From Streptomyces sp. 35G-GA-8 (GTDB taxonomy: Bacteria; Actinomycetota; Actinomycetes; Streptomycetales; Streptomycetaceae): a stretch of DNA of 64,000 bases. This document shows positions 9,417-20,180 of the stretch, piece by piece. How positions within the stretch are numbered: the stretch's first letter is position 1; every line of letters begins with the position of its first letter. A model generated the notes under the pieces. It did no database searches. It was not told where the DNA came from and saw only the letters and a list, made by a program, of their open reading frames with translations. A program made the translations under genes and the position numbers. The stretch lies in assembly GCF_023534745.1 (NCBI RefSeq), contig NZ_JAMHJQ010000007.1, forward strand, positions 112,497-176,496, in the 5' to 3' direction.

Positions 9417-9737
9417 CCCTGACAGAGAAATCCCAGCAAGCTCCGGGCGTGAAGGCCCGGTAAAGACTTGCGCGTACCACGCCACTCTAGACGTTGCCCA
9501 TACGCCGATCTCCGCGGGGGTCCGTCGCGCGAAACCGGGTGGAAACACCCTCCCGGAACGGTCCCCACGACCTGCCGGAAGGTGAACTCCCGAGCGCCGG
9601 GAGGCGAACTCTCCGGGCGCACCGCACCCTGGAAACACGCTCGGAAAGATGACTGTCGCTGCGGGTAGGCTCGACAGCGAACCGGTGCGCCCTCAGACAC
9701 CGGAATTCGATCATGTGGAGAGGAGCCCTGACTCAGG
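9417..9737. other. Divergent intergenic region ctaB / tkt
   Basis: No gene is evident in these 321 bp. A hairpin CCGGGC-N6-GCCCGG at 9443-9460 lies in the presumed ctaB leader. TAGAGT read on the minus strand (9489-9484) is a candidate ctaB -10 box. On the tkt side a GGAGAGGAG ribosome-binding site ends about 13 bases before the GTG start, and TAGGCT near 9665 is a possible -10. I see no operator. Confidence 0.5.
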
Positions 9738-11813
9738 GTGAGCACCAAGCCGACCACCACAGACCTCGAGTGGACCGAATCGGACCGCCGGGCAGTCGAC
9801 ACCGCCCGCGTCCTGGCCATGGATTCCGTACAGAAGGTCGGCAACGGCCATCCGGGTACGGCCATGAGCCTGGCCCCCGCCGCGTATGTGCTCTTCCAGA
9901 AGCTCATGCGGCACGATCCCGCCGACGCGCAGTGGACCGGCCGAGACAGGTTCATCCTCTCGGCGGGCCACTCCTCCCTGACCCTGTACATCCAGCTGTA
10001 CCTGGCCGGATACGGAGTGGAACTCGAAGACCTGGAGTCCTTCCGTACATGGGGTTCGAAGACCCCGGGCCACCCGGAGTACGGGCACACCGTCGGTGTG
10101 GAGACCACCACCGGTCCGCTCGGACAGGGTGTCGCGAACGCGGTGGGCATGGCGATGGCCGCCCGGTACGAGCGCGGTCTGTACGACCCGGAGGCCGCGC
10201 CCGGCACCTCCCCGTTCGACCACACCATCTGGGCGATCGCCGGTGACGGCTGCCTCCAGGAGGGCATCTCGGCCGAGGCGTCCTCGCTGGCCGGCCACCA
10301 GAAGCTGGGCAATCTGGTCCTGCTCTGGGACGACAACCACATCTCCATCGAGGGTGACACCGAGACCGCGGTCTCCGAGGACACCCTCAAGCGGTACGAG
10401 GCGTACGGCTGGCATGTGCAGCGCGTCGAGCAGCTGCCCAACGGCGACCTCGACCCGGCGGCTCTGTACGAGGCCCTGAAGGCGGCGCGGGCGGAGACCG
10501 GGCGCCCCTCGTTCATCGCGGCCCGCTCGATCATCGCGTGGCCCGCCCCGCACGCGCAGAACACCGAGGCGGCGCACGGCTCCGCGCTCGGCGACGAAGA
10601 GGTCGCTGCCACCAAGAAGGTGCTCGGTTTCGACCCGGAGAAGTCCTTCGACGTCTCCGCCGATGTGCTCGCGCACACCCGCGAGGCGCTCGACCGCGGC
10701 CGTGAGGCGCGTACCGAGTGGGAGAAGACCTTCGCCGCCTGGCGTACCGCCAACCCGGAGCGCGCGGCGACATTCGACCGGGTCAGGGCCGGCGAACTGC
10801 CCGCGGGCTGGGAGGAGAAGCTTCCCGCCTTCGAGACCGGCAAGTCCCTCGCCACGCGCGCCGCGTCCGGCAAGGTGCTCCAGGCGCTCGGTGAGGTCAT
10901 CCCCGAACTGTGGGGCGGCTCCGCCGACCTCGCGGGTTCGAACAACACCACCATCGACAAGACGTCGTCGTTCCTCCCGGTGGGCAACCCCCTGCCGGAG
11001 GCCGACCCCTACGGCCGCACGGTGCACTACGGCATCCGCGAGCACGCCATGGGCTCGACCATGAACGGCATCGCGCTGCACGGCAACACCCGTATCTACG
11101 GCGGCACTTTCCTGGTGTTCTCCGACTACATGCGCCCGGCGGTGCGGCTCGCCGCGCTGATGCGGGTGCCGGTCACCTATGTCTGGACGCATGACTCGAT
11201 CGGTCTCGGCGAGGACGGTCCGACCCATCAGCCGGTCGAGCACCTCTCCGCGCTGCGGGCCATCCCGGGTCTGAACATCGTCCGCCCCGCCGACGCCAAC
11301 GAGACGGCGATCGCCTGGCGCGAGATCCTCAGGCGACACGACAAGGGCGCTCCGCACGGTCTGGCGCTGACCCGCCAGGGTGTGCCGACGTACGACGCCA
11401 ACGACGAGGCGGCCAAGGGCGGTTACGTCCTGTTCGAGGCCGAGGGCGGCGCTCCCCAGGTCGTGCTGATCGGCACCGGCTCCGAGGTGCAGCTGGCCGT
11501 CGAGGCGCGTGAGCTGCTTCAGTCCGCCGGTATCCCGACCCGGGTGGTCTCGATGCCGTCGGTCGAGTGGTTCGACGAGCAGGACCAGGAGTACAAGGAC
11601 AGCGTTCTGCCGCCCGCCGTCAAGGCGCGGGTGGCGGTCGAGGCCGGTATCGGGCTCACATGGCACCGCTTCGTGGGCGAGGCCGGACGCATCGTCTCGC
11701 TGGAGCACTTCGGCGCTTCGGCCGACGGCAAGGTCCTCTTCCGCGAGTTCGGCTTCACCGCGGACGCGGTGGCCGCGGCAGCACGGGAATCTCTGGCGGC
11801 TTCGGCGCGCTGA
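9738..11813 (+). CDS. tkt: Transketolase
   Basis: A 691-residue transketolase starting at GTG 9738 ([20 protein letters not shown]). The thiamine diphosphate site reads [13 protein letters not shown] followed by [26 protein letters not shown] near the N-terminus and [11 protein letters not shown] in the pyrimidine-binding domain are also typical. It moves two-carbon units in the non-oxidative pentose phosphate pathway. It is the first gene of the tkt-tal-zwf-opcA-pgl operon. Length is normal. Confidence 0.97.
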   Translation: MSTKPTTTDLEWTESDRRAVDTARVLAMDSVQKVGNGHPGTAMSLAPAAYVLFQKLMRHDPADAQWTGRDRFILSAGHSSLTLYIQLYLAGYGVELEDLESFRTWGSKTPGHPEYGHTVGVETTTGPLGQGVANAVGMAMAARYERGLYDPEAAPGTSPFDHTIWAIAGDGCLQEGISAEASSLAGHQKLGNLVLLWDDNHISIEGDTETAVSEDTLKRYEAYGWHVQRVEQLPNGDLDPAALYEALKAARAETGRPSFIAARSIIAWPAPHAQNTEAAHGSALGDEEVAATKKVLGFDPEKSFDVSADVLAHTREALDRGREARTEWEKTFAAWRTANPERAATFDRVRAGELPAGWEEKLPAFETGKSLATRAASGKVLQALGEVIPELWGGSADLAGSNNTTIDKTSSFLPVGNPLPEADPYGRTVHYGIREHAMGSTMNGIALHGNTRIYGGTFLVFSDYMRPAVRLAALMRVPVTYVWTHDSIGLGEDGPTHQPVEHLSALRAIPGLNIVRPADANETAIAWREILRRHDKGAPHGLALTRQGVPTYDANDEAAKGGYVLFEAEGGAPQVVLIGTGSEVQLAVEARELLQSAGIPTRVVSMPSVEWFDEQDQEYKDSVLPPAVKARVAVEAGIGLTWHRFVGEAGRIVSLEHFGASADGKVLFREFGFTADAVAAAARESLAASAR

Positions 11814-11847
11814 CGCCTTTATACGAACAGTAGGAGATGCAACTCTC

Positions 11848-12966
11848 ATGACAGACGCACTCAAGCGCCTCTCCGACGAAGGCGTCGCGATCTGGCTCGA
11901 CGACCTCTCGCGCAAGCGGATCACGTCCGGCAACCTGGCCGAACTGCTCGATCAGCAGCACGTGGTGGGCGTCACCACCAACCCGTCGATCTTCCAGAAG
12001 GCGATCTCGGGCGGCGACGGATACGAGAGCCAGCTGACCGACCTCGCCGCCCGCAAGGTCACCGTCGAAGAGGCCATCCGCATGATCACCACGGCGGACG
12101 TCCGGGACGCCGCCGACATCCTGCGTCCGGTCTTCGACGCGACGCAGGGCCAGGACGGCCGGGTCTCCATCGAGGTGGACCCGCGGCTGGCGCACCACAC
12201 GAAGGCGACCATCGCCGAGGCCAAGCAGCTCGCCTGGCTGGTGGACCGTCCGAACACCCTGATCAAGATCCCGGCGACCAAGGCGGGCCTGCCGGCGATC
12301 ACGGAGACGATCGGCCGGGGCATCAGCGTCAATGTCACGCTGATCTTCTCGCTGGAGCGCTACCGCGAGGTCATGGACGCCTACATCGCGGGTCTGGAGA
12401 AGGCCCAGGCCGCCGGCCTGGATCTGTCCAAGATCTACTCGGTGGCGTCCTTCTTCGTGTCCCGTGTGGACACCGAGATCGACAAGCGGCTCGACGCGCT
12501 GGGCACGCCCGAGGCCAAGGAGGCCCGCGGCAAGGCGGCCCTGGCCAACGCGCGGCTCGCGTACGAGGCGTACGAAGAGGTCTTCGCCACCGAGCGCTGG
12601 GCGGCCCTGGACCGGGCTCAGGCCAACAAGCAGCGTCCGCTGTGGGCCTCGACCGGCGTCAAGGACCCGGCGTACAAGGACACGCTGTACGTCGACGAGC
12701 TGGTGGCTCCGCACACGGTGAACACCATGCCGGAGGCCACGCTCGAAGCCACCGCGGACCACGGCCGGATCACCGGTGACACGGTGCGCGGTACGTACGA
12801 CCAGGCGCGCGCGGACCTCGAAGCCGTCGCGAAGCTGGGCATCTCGTACGACGAGGTCGTCCAGCTGCTGGAGGACGAGGGCGTCGAGAAGTTCGCGACC
12901 TCCTGGAACGACCTGCTCAAGTCGACCGAGGCGGAGCTCAAGCGCCTCGCCCCTTCGGAGGGCTGA
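11848..12966 (+). CDS. tal: Transaldolase
   Basis: A 372-residue transaldolase of the long actinobacterial type, starting at ATG 11848 ([20 protein letters not shown]) behind the ribosome-binding site TAGGAG. The Schiff-base lysine is in [28 protein letters not shown] and [15 protein letters not shown] are family signatures. It transfers dihydroxyacetone units between sugar phosphates. It lies 34 bp after tkt and 4 bp before zwf. Confidence 0.96.
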   Translation: MTDALKRLSDEGVAIWLDDLSRKRITSGNLAELLDQQHVVGVTTNPSIFQKAISGGDGYESQLTDLAARKVTVEEAIRMITTADVRDAADILRPVFDATQGQDGRVSIEVDPRLAHHTKATIAEAKQLAWLVDRPNTLIKIPATKAGLPAITETIGRGISVNVTLIFSLERYREVMDAYIAGLEKAQAAGLDLSKIYSVASFFVSRVDTEIDKRLDALGTPEAKEARGKAALANARLAYEAYEEVFATERWAALDRAQANKQRPLWASTGVKDPAYKDTLYVDELVAPHTVNTMPEATLEATADHGRITGDTVRGTYDQARADLEAVAKLGISYDEVVQLLEDEGVEKFATSWNDLLKSTEAELKRLAPSEG

Positions 12967-12970
12967 TCCC

Positions 12971-14503
12971 TTGACCGCAACCCACGGAGCGAATCCGCTC
13001 CGTGACGCCGCGGACCGACGGCTCCCGCGTATCGCGGGGCCGTCGGGCCTGGTCATCTTTGGCGTCACGGGCGATTTGTCCCGAAAAAAGCTGATGCCCG
13101 CCATCTACGACCTGGCCAACCGCGGTCTGCTGCCGCCGGGCTTCTCGCTCGTCGGCTTCGCACGCCGTGAGTGGCGGGACGAGGATTTCGCGAAGGAGGT
13201 GCACGACGCCGTAAAGGAGCACGCGCGCACGCCGTTCCGGGAGGAGGTCTGGCAGCAGCTCATCCAGGGGATGCGCTTCGTCCAGGGCGACTTCGGCGAC
13301 GACGACGCGTTCGAGAACCTGAAGGCGACGATCGCCGATCTCGACAAGTCGCAGGGCACGGGCGGCAACTTCGCGTTCTATCTCTCCGTGCCGCCGAAGT
13401 TCTTCCCGCAGGTCGTCCAGCAGCTCAAGAAGCACGGGCTGGCCGACCAGACGGAGGGCTCCTGGCGGCGCGCCGTCATCGAGAAGCCCTTCGGGCACGA
13501 CCTGGCGTCCGCGCAGGATCTGAACAAGGTCGTCCACGAGGTCTTCCCGTCCAACGAGGTCTTCAGGATCGACCACTATCTGGGCAAGGAGACCGTCCAG
13601 AACATCCTGGCGCTGCGGTTCGCCAACACCCTCTTCGAGCCGATCTGGAACCGGTCGTATGTCGACCATGTCCAGATCACCATGGCCGAGGACATCGGTA
13701 TCGGCGGCCGGGCCGGCTACTACGACGGTATCGGCGCCGCCCGTGACGTGATCCAGAACCATCTGCTCCAGCTGCTCGCGCTGACCGCGATGGAGGAGCC
13801 CGCCTCCTTCGACGCGGACGCGCTGGCCGCGGAGAAGACCAAGGTGCTGGGCGCCGTGCGGCTGCCGAAGGATCTCGGCGAGGGCACGGTGCGCGGGCAG
13901 TACGCCGCGGGCTGGCAGGGCGGCGAGAAGGCCGTCGGCTATCTCCAGGAAGACGGCATCGACGCCAGGTCGAAGACCGACACCTATGCCGCGGTGAAGC
14001 TCCAGATCGACAACCGCCGCTGGGCGGGCGTCCCGTTCTATCTCCGTACCGGCAAGCGGCTCGGCCGCCGGGTCACCGAGATCGCGGTGGTCTTCCAGCG
14101 CGCGCCGCACTCCCCCTTCGACCACACGGCCACGGAGGAGCTGGGGCAGAACGCCCTGGTCATCCGCGTCCAGCCGGACGAGGGCGTGACCATGCGATTC
14201 GGCTCCAAGGTGCCCGGCACCTCGATGGAGGTCAGGGACGTCTCGATGGACTTCGCGTACGGCGAGTCCTTCACGGAGTCCAGCCCCGAGGCGTACGAAC
14301 GGCTCATCCTCGATGTGCTGCTCGGCGACTCGAATCTCTTCCCGCGCGTGGAGGAGGTCGAGCTGTCCTGGAAGATCCTCGACCCGATCGAGGAGTTCTG
14401 GGACACGCACGGCAAGCCCGCGCAGTACGAGTCCGGGACCTGGGGTCCGGTCGAGGCGGACGACATGCTCGCACGAGACGGACGGAGCTGGCGCCGGCCA
14501 TGA
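12971..14503 (+). CDS. zwf: Glucose-6-phosphate 1-dehydrogenase
   Basis: A 510-residue enzyme starting at TTG 12971 (MTATHGANPLRDAADRRLPR); the GGAGGG at 12958-12963 within the end of tal serves as ribosome-binding site. The NADP-binding motif is IFGVTGDLSRKKL and the substrate-lysine motif is RIDHYLGKE. First and committed step of the oxidative pentose phosphate pathway, giving NADPH. The rare TTG start and tight spacing suggest translation coupled to tal. Confidence 0.95.
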   Translation: MTATHGANPLRDAADRRLPRIAGPSGLVIFGVTGDLSRKKLMPAIYDLANRGLLPPGFSLVGFARREWRDEDFAKEVHDAVKEHARTPFREEVWQQLIQGMRFVQGDFGDDDAFENLKATIADLDKSQGTGGNFAFYLSVPPKFFPQVVQQLKKHGLADQTEGSWRRAVIEKPFGHDLASAQDLNKVVHEVFPSNEVFRIDHYLGKETVQNILALRFANTLFEPIWNRSYVDHVQITMAEDIGIGGRAGYYDGIGAARDVIQNHLLQLLALTAMEEPASFDADALAAEKTKVLGAVRLPKDLGEGTVRGQYAAGWQGGEKAVGYLQEDGIDARSKTDTYAAVKLQIDNRRWAGVPFYLRTGKRLGRRVTEIAVVFQRAPHSPFDHTATEELGQNALVIRVQPDEGVTMRFGSKVPGTSMEVRDVSMDFAYGESFTESSPEAYERLILDVLLGDSNLFPRVEEVELSWKILDPIEEFWDTHGKPAQYESGTWGPVEADDMLARDGRSWRRP

Positions 14504-15531
14504 AGATCGACCTTACGGACACCACGTCGAGCAAGATCAACAAGGCGCTGGTGCAGGGGCGGAGGGCGATCGGCACCCCCGCCGTCGGCATGGTCCTCAC
14601 GCTGGTTCTCGTCACCGACGAGGAGAACCAGTACGACGCGCTCAAGGCCGCCAACGAGGCGTCCCGCGAGCACCCGTCGCGCAAGCTGGTCGTCGTCAAG
14701 CGTGTCTCGCGCTCGCCGCGCGACCGGGCCAAGGCCCGGCTCGACGCCGAGGTACGGGTGGGCGCGGACGCGGGCACCGGCGAGACGGTCGTCCTGCGGC
14801 TGTACGGCGAGGTGATGGACCACGCGCAGTCGGTGGTCCTGCCGCTGCTGCTGCCCGACGCACCGGTCGTCGTGTGGTGGCCGGTCAGCGCTCCGGTCAA
14901 CCCGGCCAAGGACGCGCTGGGCAGGCTGGCGCAGCGCCGGGTGACCGACACGTACGCCGCCGAGAATCCGGTGGCGGAGCTGTCGGCGCGCGCCGACGCC
15001 TACACCCCGGGCGACACGGATCTGGCCTGGACCCGGATCACGCCGTGGCGCTCGATGGTCGCGGCCGCCCTGGACCAGGTGGCCTGCGATGTCACCGCGG
15101 TGGAGGTGGAGGGCGAGGAGCACAACCCGAGCTGCGAACTGCTCGCCATGTGGCTCGCCGACCGGCTGCACGTACCGGTCAAGCGCAGTATCTCCAAGGG
15201 TCCAGGGCTCACGGCCGTACGGATGGAGACGACCTGCGGGCCGATCAAGCTGGACCGCGCGGACGGCTCGCTGGCGACGCTCTCCATCCAGGGGCAGCCG
15301 GACCGGGCGGTGGCGCTGAAGCGCCGGGAGACCTCGGAGCTGATCGCCGAGGAGCTGCGCCGGCTGGATCCGGACGACACCTACGCGTCGGCGCTGCGGT
15401 TCGGCGTGGACCGGCTCAGTGATGTGACGGGCTCGTCGTCGAAGACGGCCGGTGCCGGCGCTACGTCCGGTTCGAAGCCCGCCACCACGGCCACGCCTGC
15501 CGCCATGCCCAAGAAGGCGGAGTCGAAGTGA
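14500..15531 (+). CDS. opcA: Glucose-6-phosphate dehydrogenase assembly protein OpcA
   Basis: A 343-residue protein of the OpcA family, starting MKIDLTDTTSSKINKALVQG in an ATGA overlap with zwf. OpcA is needed for assembly or activation of glucose-6-phosphate dehydrogenase in cyanobacteria and actinobacteria. Visible hallmarks are LPDAPVVVWWPVSAP and LSIQGQPDRAVALKRR. The C-terminal 30 residues (GSSSKTAGAGATSGS onward) are low-complexity and probably disordered. Confidence 0.94.
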   Translation: MKIDLTDTTSSKINKALVQGRRAIGTPAVGMVLTLVLVTDEENQYDALKAANEASREHPSRKLVVVKRVSRSPRDRAKARLDAEVRVGADAGTGETVVLRLYGEVMDHAQSVVLPLLLPDAPVVVWWPVSAPVNPAKDALGRLAQRRVTDTYAAENPVAELSARADAYTPGDTDLAWTRITPWRSMVAAALDQVACDVTAVEVEGEEHNPSCELLAMWLADRLHVPVKRSISKGPGLTAVRMETTCGPIKLDRADGSLATLSIQGQPDRAVALKRRETSELIAEELRRLDPDDTYASALRFGVDRLSDVTGSSSKTAGAGATSGSKPATTATPAAMPKKAESK

Positions 15532-16310
15532 GCGCTCCGCAACTGGTCGTCCACCGCGACAAGGAGCTGATGGCGCAGGCCGCGGCGGCCCGGCTGATCA
15601 CGAAGATCGTGGACGCCCAGGCCGCCCGCGGCTCCGCCTCCGTCGTTCTGACGGGCGGGCGCAACGGCAACGGTCTGCTGGCCGCGCTGGCCACGGCGCC
15701 CGCGCGCGACGCGGTCGACTGGGCGCGGCTCGATCTGTGGTGGGGCGACGAGCGGTTCCTGCCGGAGGGCGACCCGGAGCGGAACATCACCCAGGCGCGG
15801 GAGGCGCTGCTCGACTCGGTGCCGCTCGACCCCTCGCGGGTGCATGTGATGCCGGCCTCGGACGGCCCGTACGGCAGTGACGTGGAGGCGGCGGCCGCCG
15901 CGTACGCCACCGAACTCGCCGCCGCGGCCCGCCCGGAGGACCACGGTCCCGTGCCGACCTTCGACGTTCTGATGCTGGGGGTCGGGCCCGACACGCATGT
16001 GGCCTCGCTCTTCCCCGAGCTGCCGGGCGTACGGGAGACCGAGCGCACGGTGGTCGCCGTGCACGGCGCTCCCAAGCCGCCGCCGACCCGTATCTCCCTC
16101 ACCCTGCCCGCGATCCGCGCGGCGCACGAGGTGTGGCTGCTGGCGGCGGGCGAGGACAAGGCGAGGGCGGCGGAGATCGCCCTGTCCGGCGCGGGGGAGA
16201 TCCAGGCGCCCGCGGCGGGGGCGTACGGCCGCAGCCGCACGCTGTGGCTGCTGGACGCGGCGGCGGCCTCGGCGCTGCCCCGCGCGCTCTACCCGCCGGC
16301 TTCCGCGTAG
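15528..16310 (+). CDS. pgl: 6-phosphogluconolactonase
   Basis: A 260-residue enzyme of the NagB/RpiA fold starting at GTG 15528, overlapping the opcA stop. Motifs: VVLTGGRNGNGLL, WWGDERFLPEGDPERN and MLGVGPDTHVASLFPE. It hydrolyses 6-phosphogluconolactone, the product of Zwf. It is the last gene of the operon and is followed within 10 bp by a strong hairpin. Confidence 0.95.
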   Translation: MSAPQLVVHRDKELMAQAAAARLITKIVDAQAARGSASVVLTGGRNGNGLLAALATAPARDAVDWARLDLWWGDERFLPEGDPERNITQAREALLDSVPLDPSRVHVMPASDGPYGSDVEAAAAAYATELAAAARPEDHGPVPTFDVLMLGVGPDTHVASLFPELPGVRETERTVVAVHGAPKPPPTRISLTLPAIRAAHEVWLLAAGEDKARAAEIALSGAGEIQAPAAGAYGRSRTLWLLDAAAASALPRALYPPASA

Positions 16311-16317
16311 GTCATGA

Positions 16318-16359
16318 CCTGGGGCCCGTCCGGCGGATCTTCGCGGGACGGGCCCCAGG
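16318..16359. terminator. Bidirectional terminator between pgl and the PH-domain gene
   Basis: CCTGGGGCCCGTCC (16318-16331) pairs with GGACGGGCCCCAGG (16346-16359), a 14-bp perfect stem with a 14-base loop. It sits between two convergent stop codons (16310 and 16367) and can end both transcripts. Confidence 0.85.
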
Positions 16360-16366
16360 GCGTGTC

Positions 16367-17968
16367 CTACGTTTCGCGAGGCGTCCCGTACTGGTCCGGT
16401 TCCGGTTGCGGCTCCGGTTCCGGTTCCGGTTCCGGTTCCAGGAAGGGTGTCAGCAGGCCCGGGACCGCCTCGTCCGCGAAGGACAGGCCCTCGTCGCGCG
16501 CGGCGTCGTACACGTGGTACGCGCCCTCGCCCGCGGCCGTGGTCGCCGTCAGCGTCAACAGGCCCGCGCGGCGCTGAAAGTACGACTGTCTGACCGTCCA
16601 GCCGATCACGCCGCCGCGCTGAAGGGCGACCGTCGTCCTGCGCAGTGTGCCGGAGCGGGCCACGAGATAGCCGCCGCTGAGGCCATGGCCCAGGTTGCGG
16701 TAGGCGTCGAGGGCGAACACCACCGCCACCGGCAGCGATATCACCGCACAGACCGCCGCCACGGCGAGCAGCACATCGGTCAGCAGCAGGCCGAGGACGG
16801 CCAGGACGACGACCGGGAGCAGCGCGTACGCCAGGGACCAGCGCAGCCGGCGCCCGCGCGCGGCACGCGGGTGCGGGCGCAGGGTCACGCTGCTGGTCGG
16901 GGAGACGGGCTCGCGCAGGACCCGCGCCGCCACCGCGTCGGCCAGCGCCCGGGGCGCGGCGGGCAGCAGGGTCTTCTTGTCGCTGCGCATGTCCTCTTCC
17001 TCCTGGGCGAAGCCGGTGGCGACCGCGTCGACCCTGGCCGCGCCGGCCATCCGGACGCCGAGCGGCTCGACCAGCTCCACACCGCGCAGCCGGCGCTCCT
17101 CGATGGAGACGGAGCGGGAGGTCAGCAGCCCGCGGCGGACCCGGAGCGTACGGCCCGGCTCCCGCTCAAGGCGGTAGTTCCACCACATCTCGACCCACAG
17201 GCCCAGCGCCCCTATGGCGCCCGCGAGCGCCAGCACGACGAGCAGGACCAGGCTCCCCCAGAGGATCGAGACGGCCCGGAAGTAGTCGCCCAGCCAGGCG
17301 AACAGCCGCAGCTGCACACCGAACCATTCGCTGAGCTGCACCAGCCCTCCGGCCGCCGAGGCGCCGAGCAGCGGCGCGGCGAAGGAGAGCGGTGCGTAAC
17401 GGATCCACCGCCGGTCGAAGGAGGCCAGCGTGGAGTCGTCGTACGCCCCGGGCTTCCCGGGTGCCCGGTCGAGCAGTTCCCTTCTGAGCCGCTCGCCCTC
17501 GGCGCGGGTGACGGGGTCGAGTTCCAGCGTGGATTCCCCGGCGCCGGTCTGCTCGCCTGTACCGATCCGGACCTTGACCAGTCCGAGGACCCGGAGCAGG
17601 GGATGGGCCGTCAGATCGACGCTGCGGATCCGCTCGCGGGCCAGTGACCGGCGTCTGAGCAGGAAGAGCCCGGTGTGGAGCTCGGCGCGCTCGGGCCCTA
17701 TTCGGTAGCGGGTGCGGCGCCACCGTATGTAGTCCCCGCCGGTGCCGCAGACGATCAGCAGCGCGGCGCCGGCCGACACCCAGCCGACCGACTTCAGCGG
17801 CCCCATCCCGCCGGCCATACCGACGGCGGCGGGCACACCGGCGCCGATGACGACCCCGGCCATGATCACCGCGGTGACCAGGAGCGTACGCCGGTCCAGC
17901 CGCCGCCACTGAGCCACCGCTTCCCCGTCCGCCTCCGCGGGCCCCCCGAGCCCCGGCGGCTCACTCAT
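16367..17968 (-). CDS. Membrane protein with bacterial PH (bPH2/YdbT-like) domains
   Basis: A 533-residue protein with several hydrophobic segments (LLVTAVIMAGVVIGAGV, WGSLVLLVVLALAGAIGAL and LLPVVVLAVLGLLLTDVL among them) alternating with repeated PH-like units such as RWRRTRYRIGPERAELHTGL and GGYLVARSGTLRRTTVALQR. This matches the YdbT class. The C-terminus is a PEPEPEPEPQPEP tail encoded by hexanucleotide repeats at about 16400-16441. It overlaps the next gene's stop by ATGA. The paralogous pair probably acts at the membrane; function is unknown. Confidence 0.85.
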   Translation of the reverse strand: MSEPPGLGGPAEADGEAVAQWRRLDRRTLLVTAVIMAGVVIGAGVPAAVGMAGGMGPLKSVGWVSAGAALLIVCGTGGDYIRWRRTRYRIGPERAELHTGLFLLRRRSLARERIRSVDLTAHPLLRVLGLVKVRIGTGEQTGAGESTLELDPVTRAEGERLRRELLDRAPGKPGAYDDSTLASFDRRWIRYAPLSFAAPLLGASAAGGLVQLSEWFGVQLRLFAWLGDYFRAVSILWGSLVLLVVLALAGAIGALGLWVEMWWNYRLEREPGRTLRVRRGLLTSRSVSIEERRLRGVELVEPLGVRMAGAARVDAVATGFAQEEEDMRSDKKTLLPAAPRALADAVAARVLREPVSPTSSVTLRPHPRAARGRRLRWSLAYALLPVVVLAVLGLLLTDVLLAVAAVCAVISLPVAVVFALDAYRNLGHGLSGGYLVARSGTLRRTTVALQRGGVIGWTVRQSYFQRRAGLLTLTATTAAGEGAYHVYDAARDEGLSFADEAVPGLLTPFLEPEPEPEPEPQPEPDQYGTPRET

Positions 17969-18465
17969 GTCGCGTCCCCCGGAGTGGCCTGTGTGATGTG
18001 TGTCAGCCGCTCGGCCAGCCCGGCGGCCAGCTCATGGTCGAGTCCTTCGATCCGCACGGCGCCCTTGGACGACGCGGTCGTGACGATCACCGTGGAGAGC
18101 TTGAACAGCTGCTCCAGCGGACCGCGCACGGTGTCCACGGTCTGGATCCGGGACATCGGCGCGATCCGCCACTCCTGCCAGAAGAAGCCGGTGCGGACAT
18201 AGACCGCCTCGTCCGTCACCTCCCAGCGGTGGACCCTGAACCACCACGCGGGTATCAGGGCCGCACAGGCCAGCCCGAGCACCGCCAGCACGACGGCGGG
18301 GACCAGCAGCCAGACCCGTGCCGGGGAGATGAGCACCGCCAGCAGGGCCAGCACCCCCACCGGGCCCGCCGTCAGCAGCAGCCACTGCGTACGCCACCAG
18401 CCGACGGCGCGTCTGTCCAGCGTGTTGTTCGGCGGCCGCAGCCGTCGGGCCCCCTCCCCCGTCAT
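17965..18465 (-). CDS. Membrane protein with bPH2 domain (YdbS-like)
   Basis: A 166-residue protein with two adjacent membrane segments (TQWLLLTAGPVGVLALLAVL and VWLLVPAVVLAVLGLACAAL) followed by a PH-like domain, RVHRWEVTDEAVYVRTGFFW. This is the YdbS architecture, and it is coupled to the YdbT-like gene downstream through an ATGA overlap. The stop of pgi lies 4 bp upstream of the start, so all three are likely in one transcript. No catalytic motif is present. Confidence 0.83.
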   Translation of the reverse strand: MTGEGARRLRPPNNTLDRRAVGWWRTQWLLLTAGPVGVLALLAVLISPARVWLLVPAVVLAVLGLACAALIPAWWFRVHRWEVTDEAVYVRTGFFWQEWRIAPMSRIQTVDTVRGPLEQLFKLSTVIVTTASSKGAVRIEGLDHELAAGLAERLTHITQATPGDAT

Positions 18466-18469
18466 CGGC

Positions 18470-20131
18470 TCAGCGCCCCCGCAGCGAGCGGTACGCCTCG
18501 ACCAGCGTGGACGTCGAGGAGTCCAGTCCCTCGGCCGGCTCGTCGCCGGTGAGGACGGGCTCGATCTTCTTGGCGAGGACCTTGCCCAGCTCGACGCCCC
18601 ACTGGTCGAAGGAGTCGATGTTCCAGATGGCGCCCTGGACGAACACCTTGTGCTCGTAGAGCGCGATCAGCTGGCCCAGGACGGACGGGGTGAGCGCCTC
18701 GGCGAGGATCGTGGTCGTCGGGTGGTTGCCGCGGAACGTCTTGTGCGGCACCAGCTGCTCGGCCACCCCCTCGGCCCGTACCTCCTCGGGTGTCTTGCCG
18801 AAGGCGAGCGCCTGGGTCTGGGCGAAGAAGTTGGCCATCAGCAGATCGTGCTGCGCGACCAGCCCGGGCGCCAGATCCGCGACCGGCCGGGCGAAGCCGA
18901 TGAAGTCGGCCGGGATGACCTTCGTGCCCTGGTGGATCAACTGGTAGTACGCGTGCTGCCCGTTGGTGCCCGGCGTGCCCCAGACCACGGGCCCGGTCTG
19001 CCAGTCGACCGGATTGCCGTCGCGGTCCACGGACTTGCCGTTGGACTCCATGTCCAGCTGCTGGAGGTAGGCGGTGAACTTCGACAGATAGTGGCTGTAC
19101 GGGAGGACCGCGTGCGACTGGGCGTCGAAGAACGCCCCGTACCAGACGCCCAGCAGGCCGAGCAGCAGCGGCGCGTTGGCCTCCGGCGGCGCCGTGCGGA
19201 AGTGCTCGTCGACGAGGTGGAAGCCGTCGAGCATCTCGCGGAACCGGTCGGGGCCGATCGCGATCATCAGCGAGAGCCCGATGGCCGAGTCGTACGAGTA
19301 GCGCCCGCCGACCCAGTCCCAGAACTCGAACATGTTGGCCGTGTCGATACCGAACTCGGAGACCTTCGCGCTGTTCGTGGAGAGTGCCACGAAGTGCTTG
19401 GCGACGGCTTCCTGTCCGGCCCCGAGGCCACTGAGCAGCCAGTCGCGCGCGGAGGTGGCGTTCGTGATGGTCTCGATGGTGGTGAAGGTCTTGGACGCGA
19501 TGATGAACAGCGTCTCGGCCGGGTCCAGGTCCCGTACGGCCTCGTGCAGATCGGCGCCGTCGACATTGGAGACGAACCGCACCGTCAGCGCGCGGTCGGT
19601 GAAGGACCGCAGCACCTCGTACGCCATGGCGGGCCCGAGGTCGGAGCCGCCGATGCCGACATTGATCACGTTCTTGATCGGCCGGCCGGTGTGGCCGGTC
19701 CACTCGCCGGACCTGATCCGGTCGGCGAAGGCGCTCATCTTGTCGAGCACGGCGTGCACCGCCGGTACGACATTCTCGCCGTCGACCTCGATGACGGCGT
19801 CACGCGGGGCGCGCAGCGCCGTGTGCAGCACGGCGCGGTCCTCGGTGGTGTTGATCTTCTCGCCCCGGAACATCGCGTCCCGCAGCTCGGCGACCCCGGT
19901 GGCGGCGGCCAGCTCGCGCAGCAGCGCCAGTGTCTCGTCGGTCACCAGATGCTTGGAGTAGTCCAGGTAGAGGTCGCCCACCTGGAGGGTGTAGCCGGCG
20001 CCGCGCGCCGGGTCGGCGGCGAACAGCTCCCGCAGATGCGTCTGCCCCAGCTGTTCCCGGTGCTTGCCCAGTGCGTCCCACTCGGGCGTCCGGGTCAGCC
20101 TCGTACGGCGTTCCGCGTTCATCTCGGACAT
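18470..20131 (-). CDS. pgi: Glucose-6-phosphate isomerase
   Basis: A 553-residue enzyme starting at ATG 20131 ([20 protein letters not shown]); ATG 20122 is the alternative. Signatures: [33 protein letters not shown] and the catalytic region [17 protein letters not shown]. It interconverts glucose 6-phosphate and fructose 6-phosphate, and so links the glycolytic genes here with the pentose phosphate operon facing it. Length is typical of the large bacterial form. Confidence 0.96.
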   Translation of the reverse strand: MSEMNAERRTRLTRTPEWDALGKHREQLGQTHLRELFAADPARGAGYTLQVGDLYLDYSKHLVTDETLALLRELAAATGVAELRDAMFRGEKINTTEDRAVLHTALRAPRDAVIEVDGENVVPAVHAVLDKMSAFADRIRSGEWTGHTGRPIKNVINVGIGGSDLGPAMAYEVLRSFTDRALTVRFVSNVDGADLHEAVRDLDPAETLFIIASKTFTTIETITNATSARDWLLSGLGAGQEAVAKHFVALSTNSAKVSEFGIDTANMFEFWDWVGGRYSYDSAIGLSLMIAIGPDRFREMLDGFHLVDEHFRTAPPEANAPLLLGLLGVWYGAFFDAQSHAVLPYSHYLSKFTAYLQQLDMESNGKSVDRDGNPVDWQTGPVVWGTPGTNGQHAYYQLIHQGTKVIPADFIGFARPVADLAPGLVAQHDLLMANFFAQTQALAFGKTPEEVRAEGVAEQLVPHKTFRGNHPTTTILAEALTPSVLGQLIALYEHKVFVQGAIWNIDSFDQWGVELGKVLAKKIEPVLTGDEPAEGLDSSTSTLVEAYRSLRGR

Positions 20132-20180
20132 CAGCCCACTTCTTCTCGTGCCTGCGTGCGTGCCCTGTTGCCCGACCAAC

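Noticed and set aside
16400-16441. CRISPR-like repeats
   Set aside because: The repeats are 6 bp with no spacers and lie inside a coding sequence as a Pro-Glu tract.
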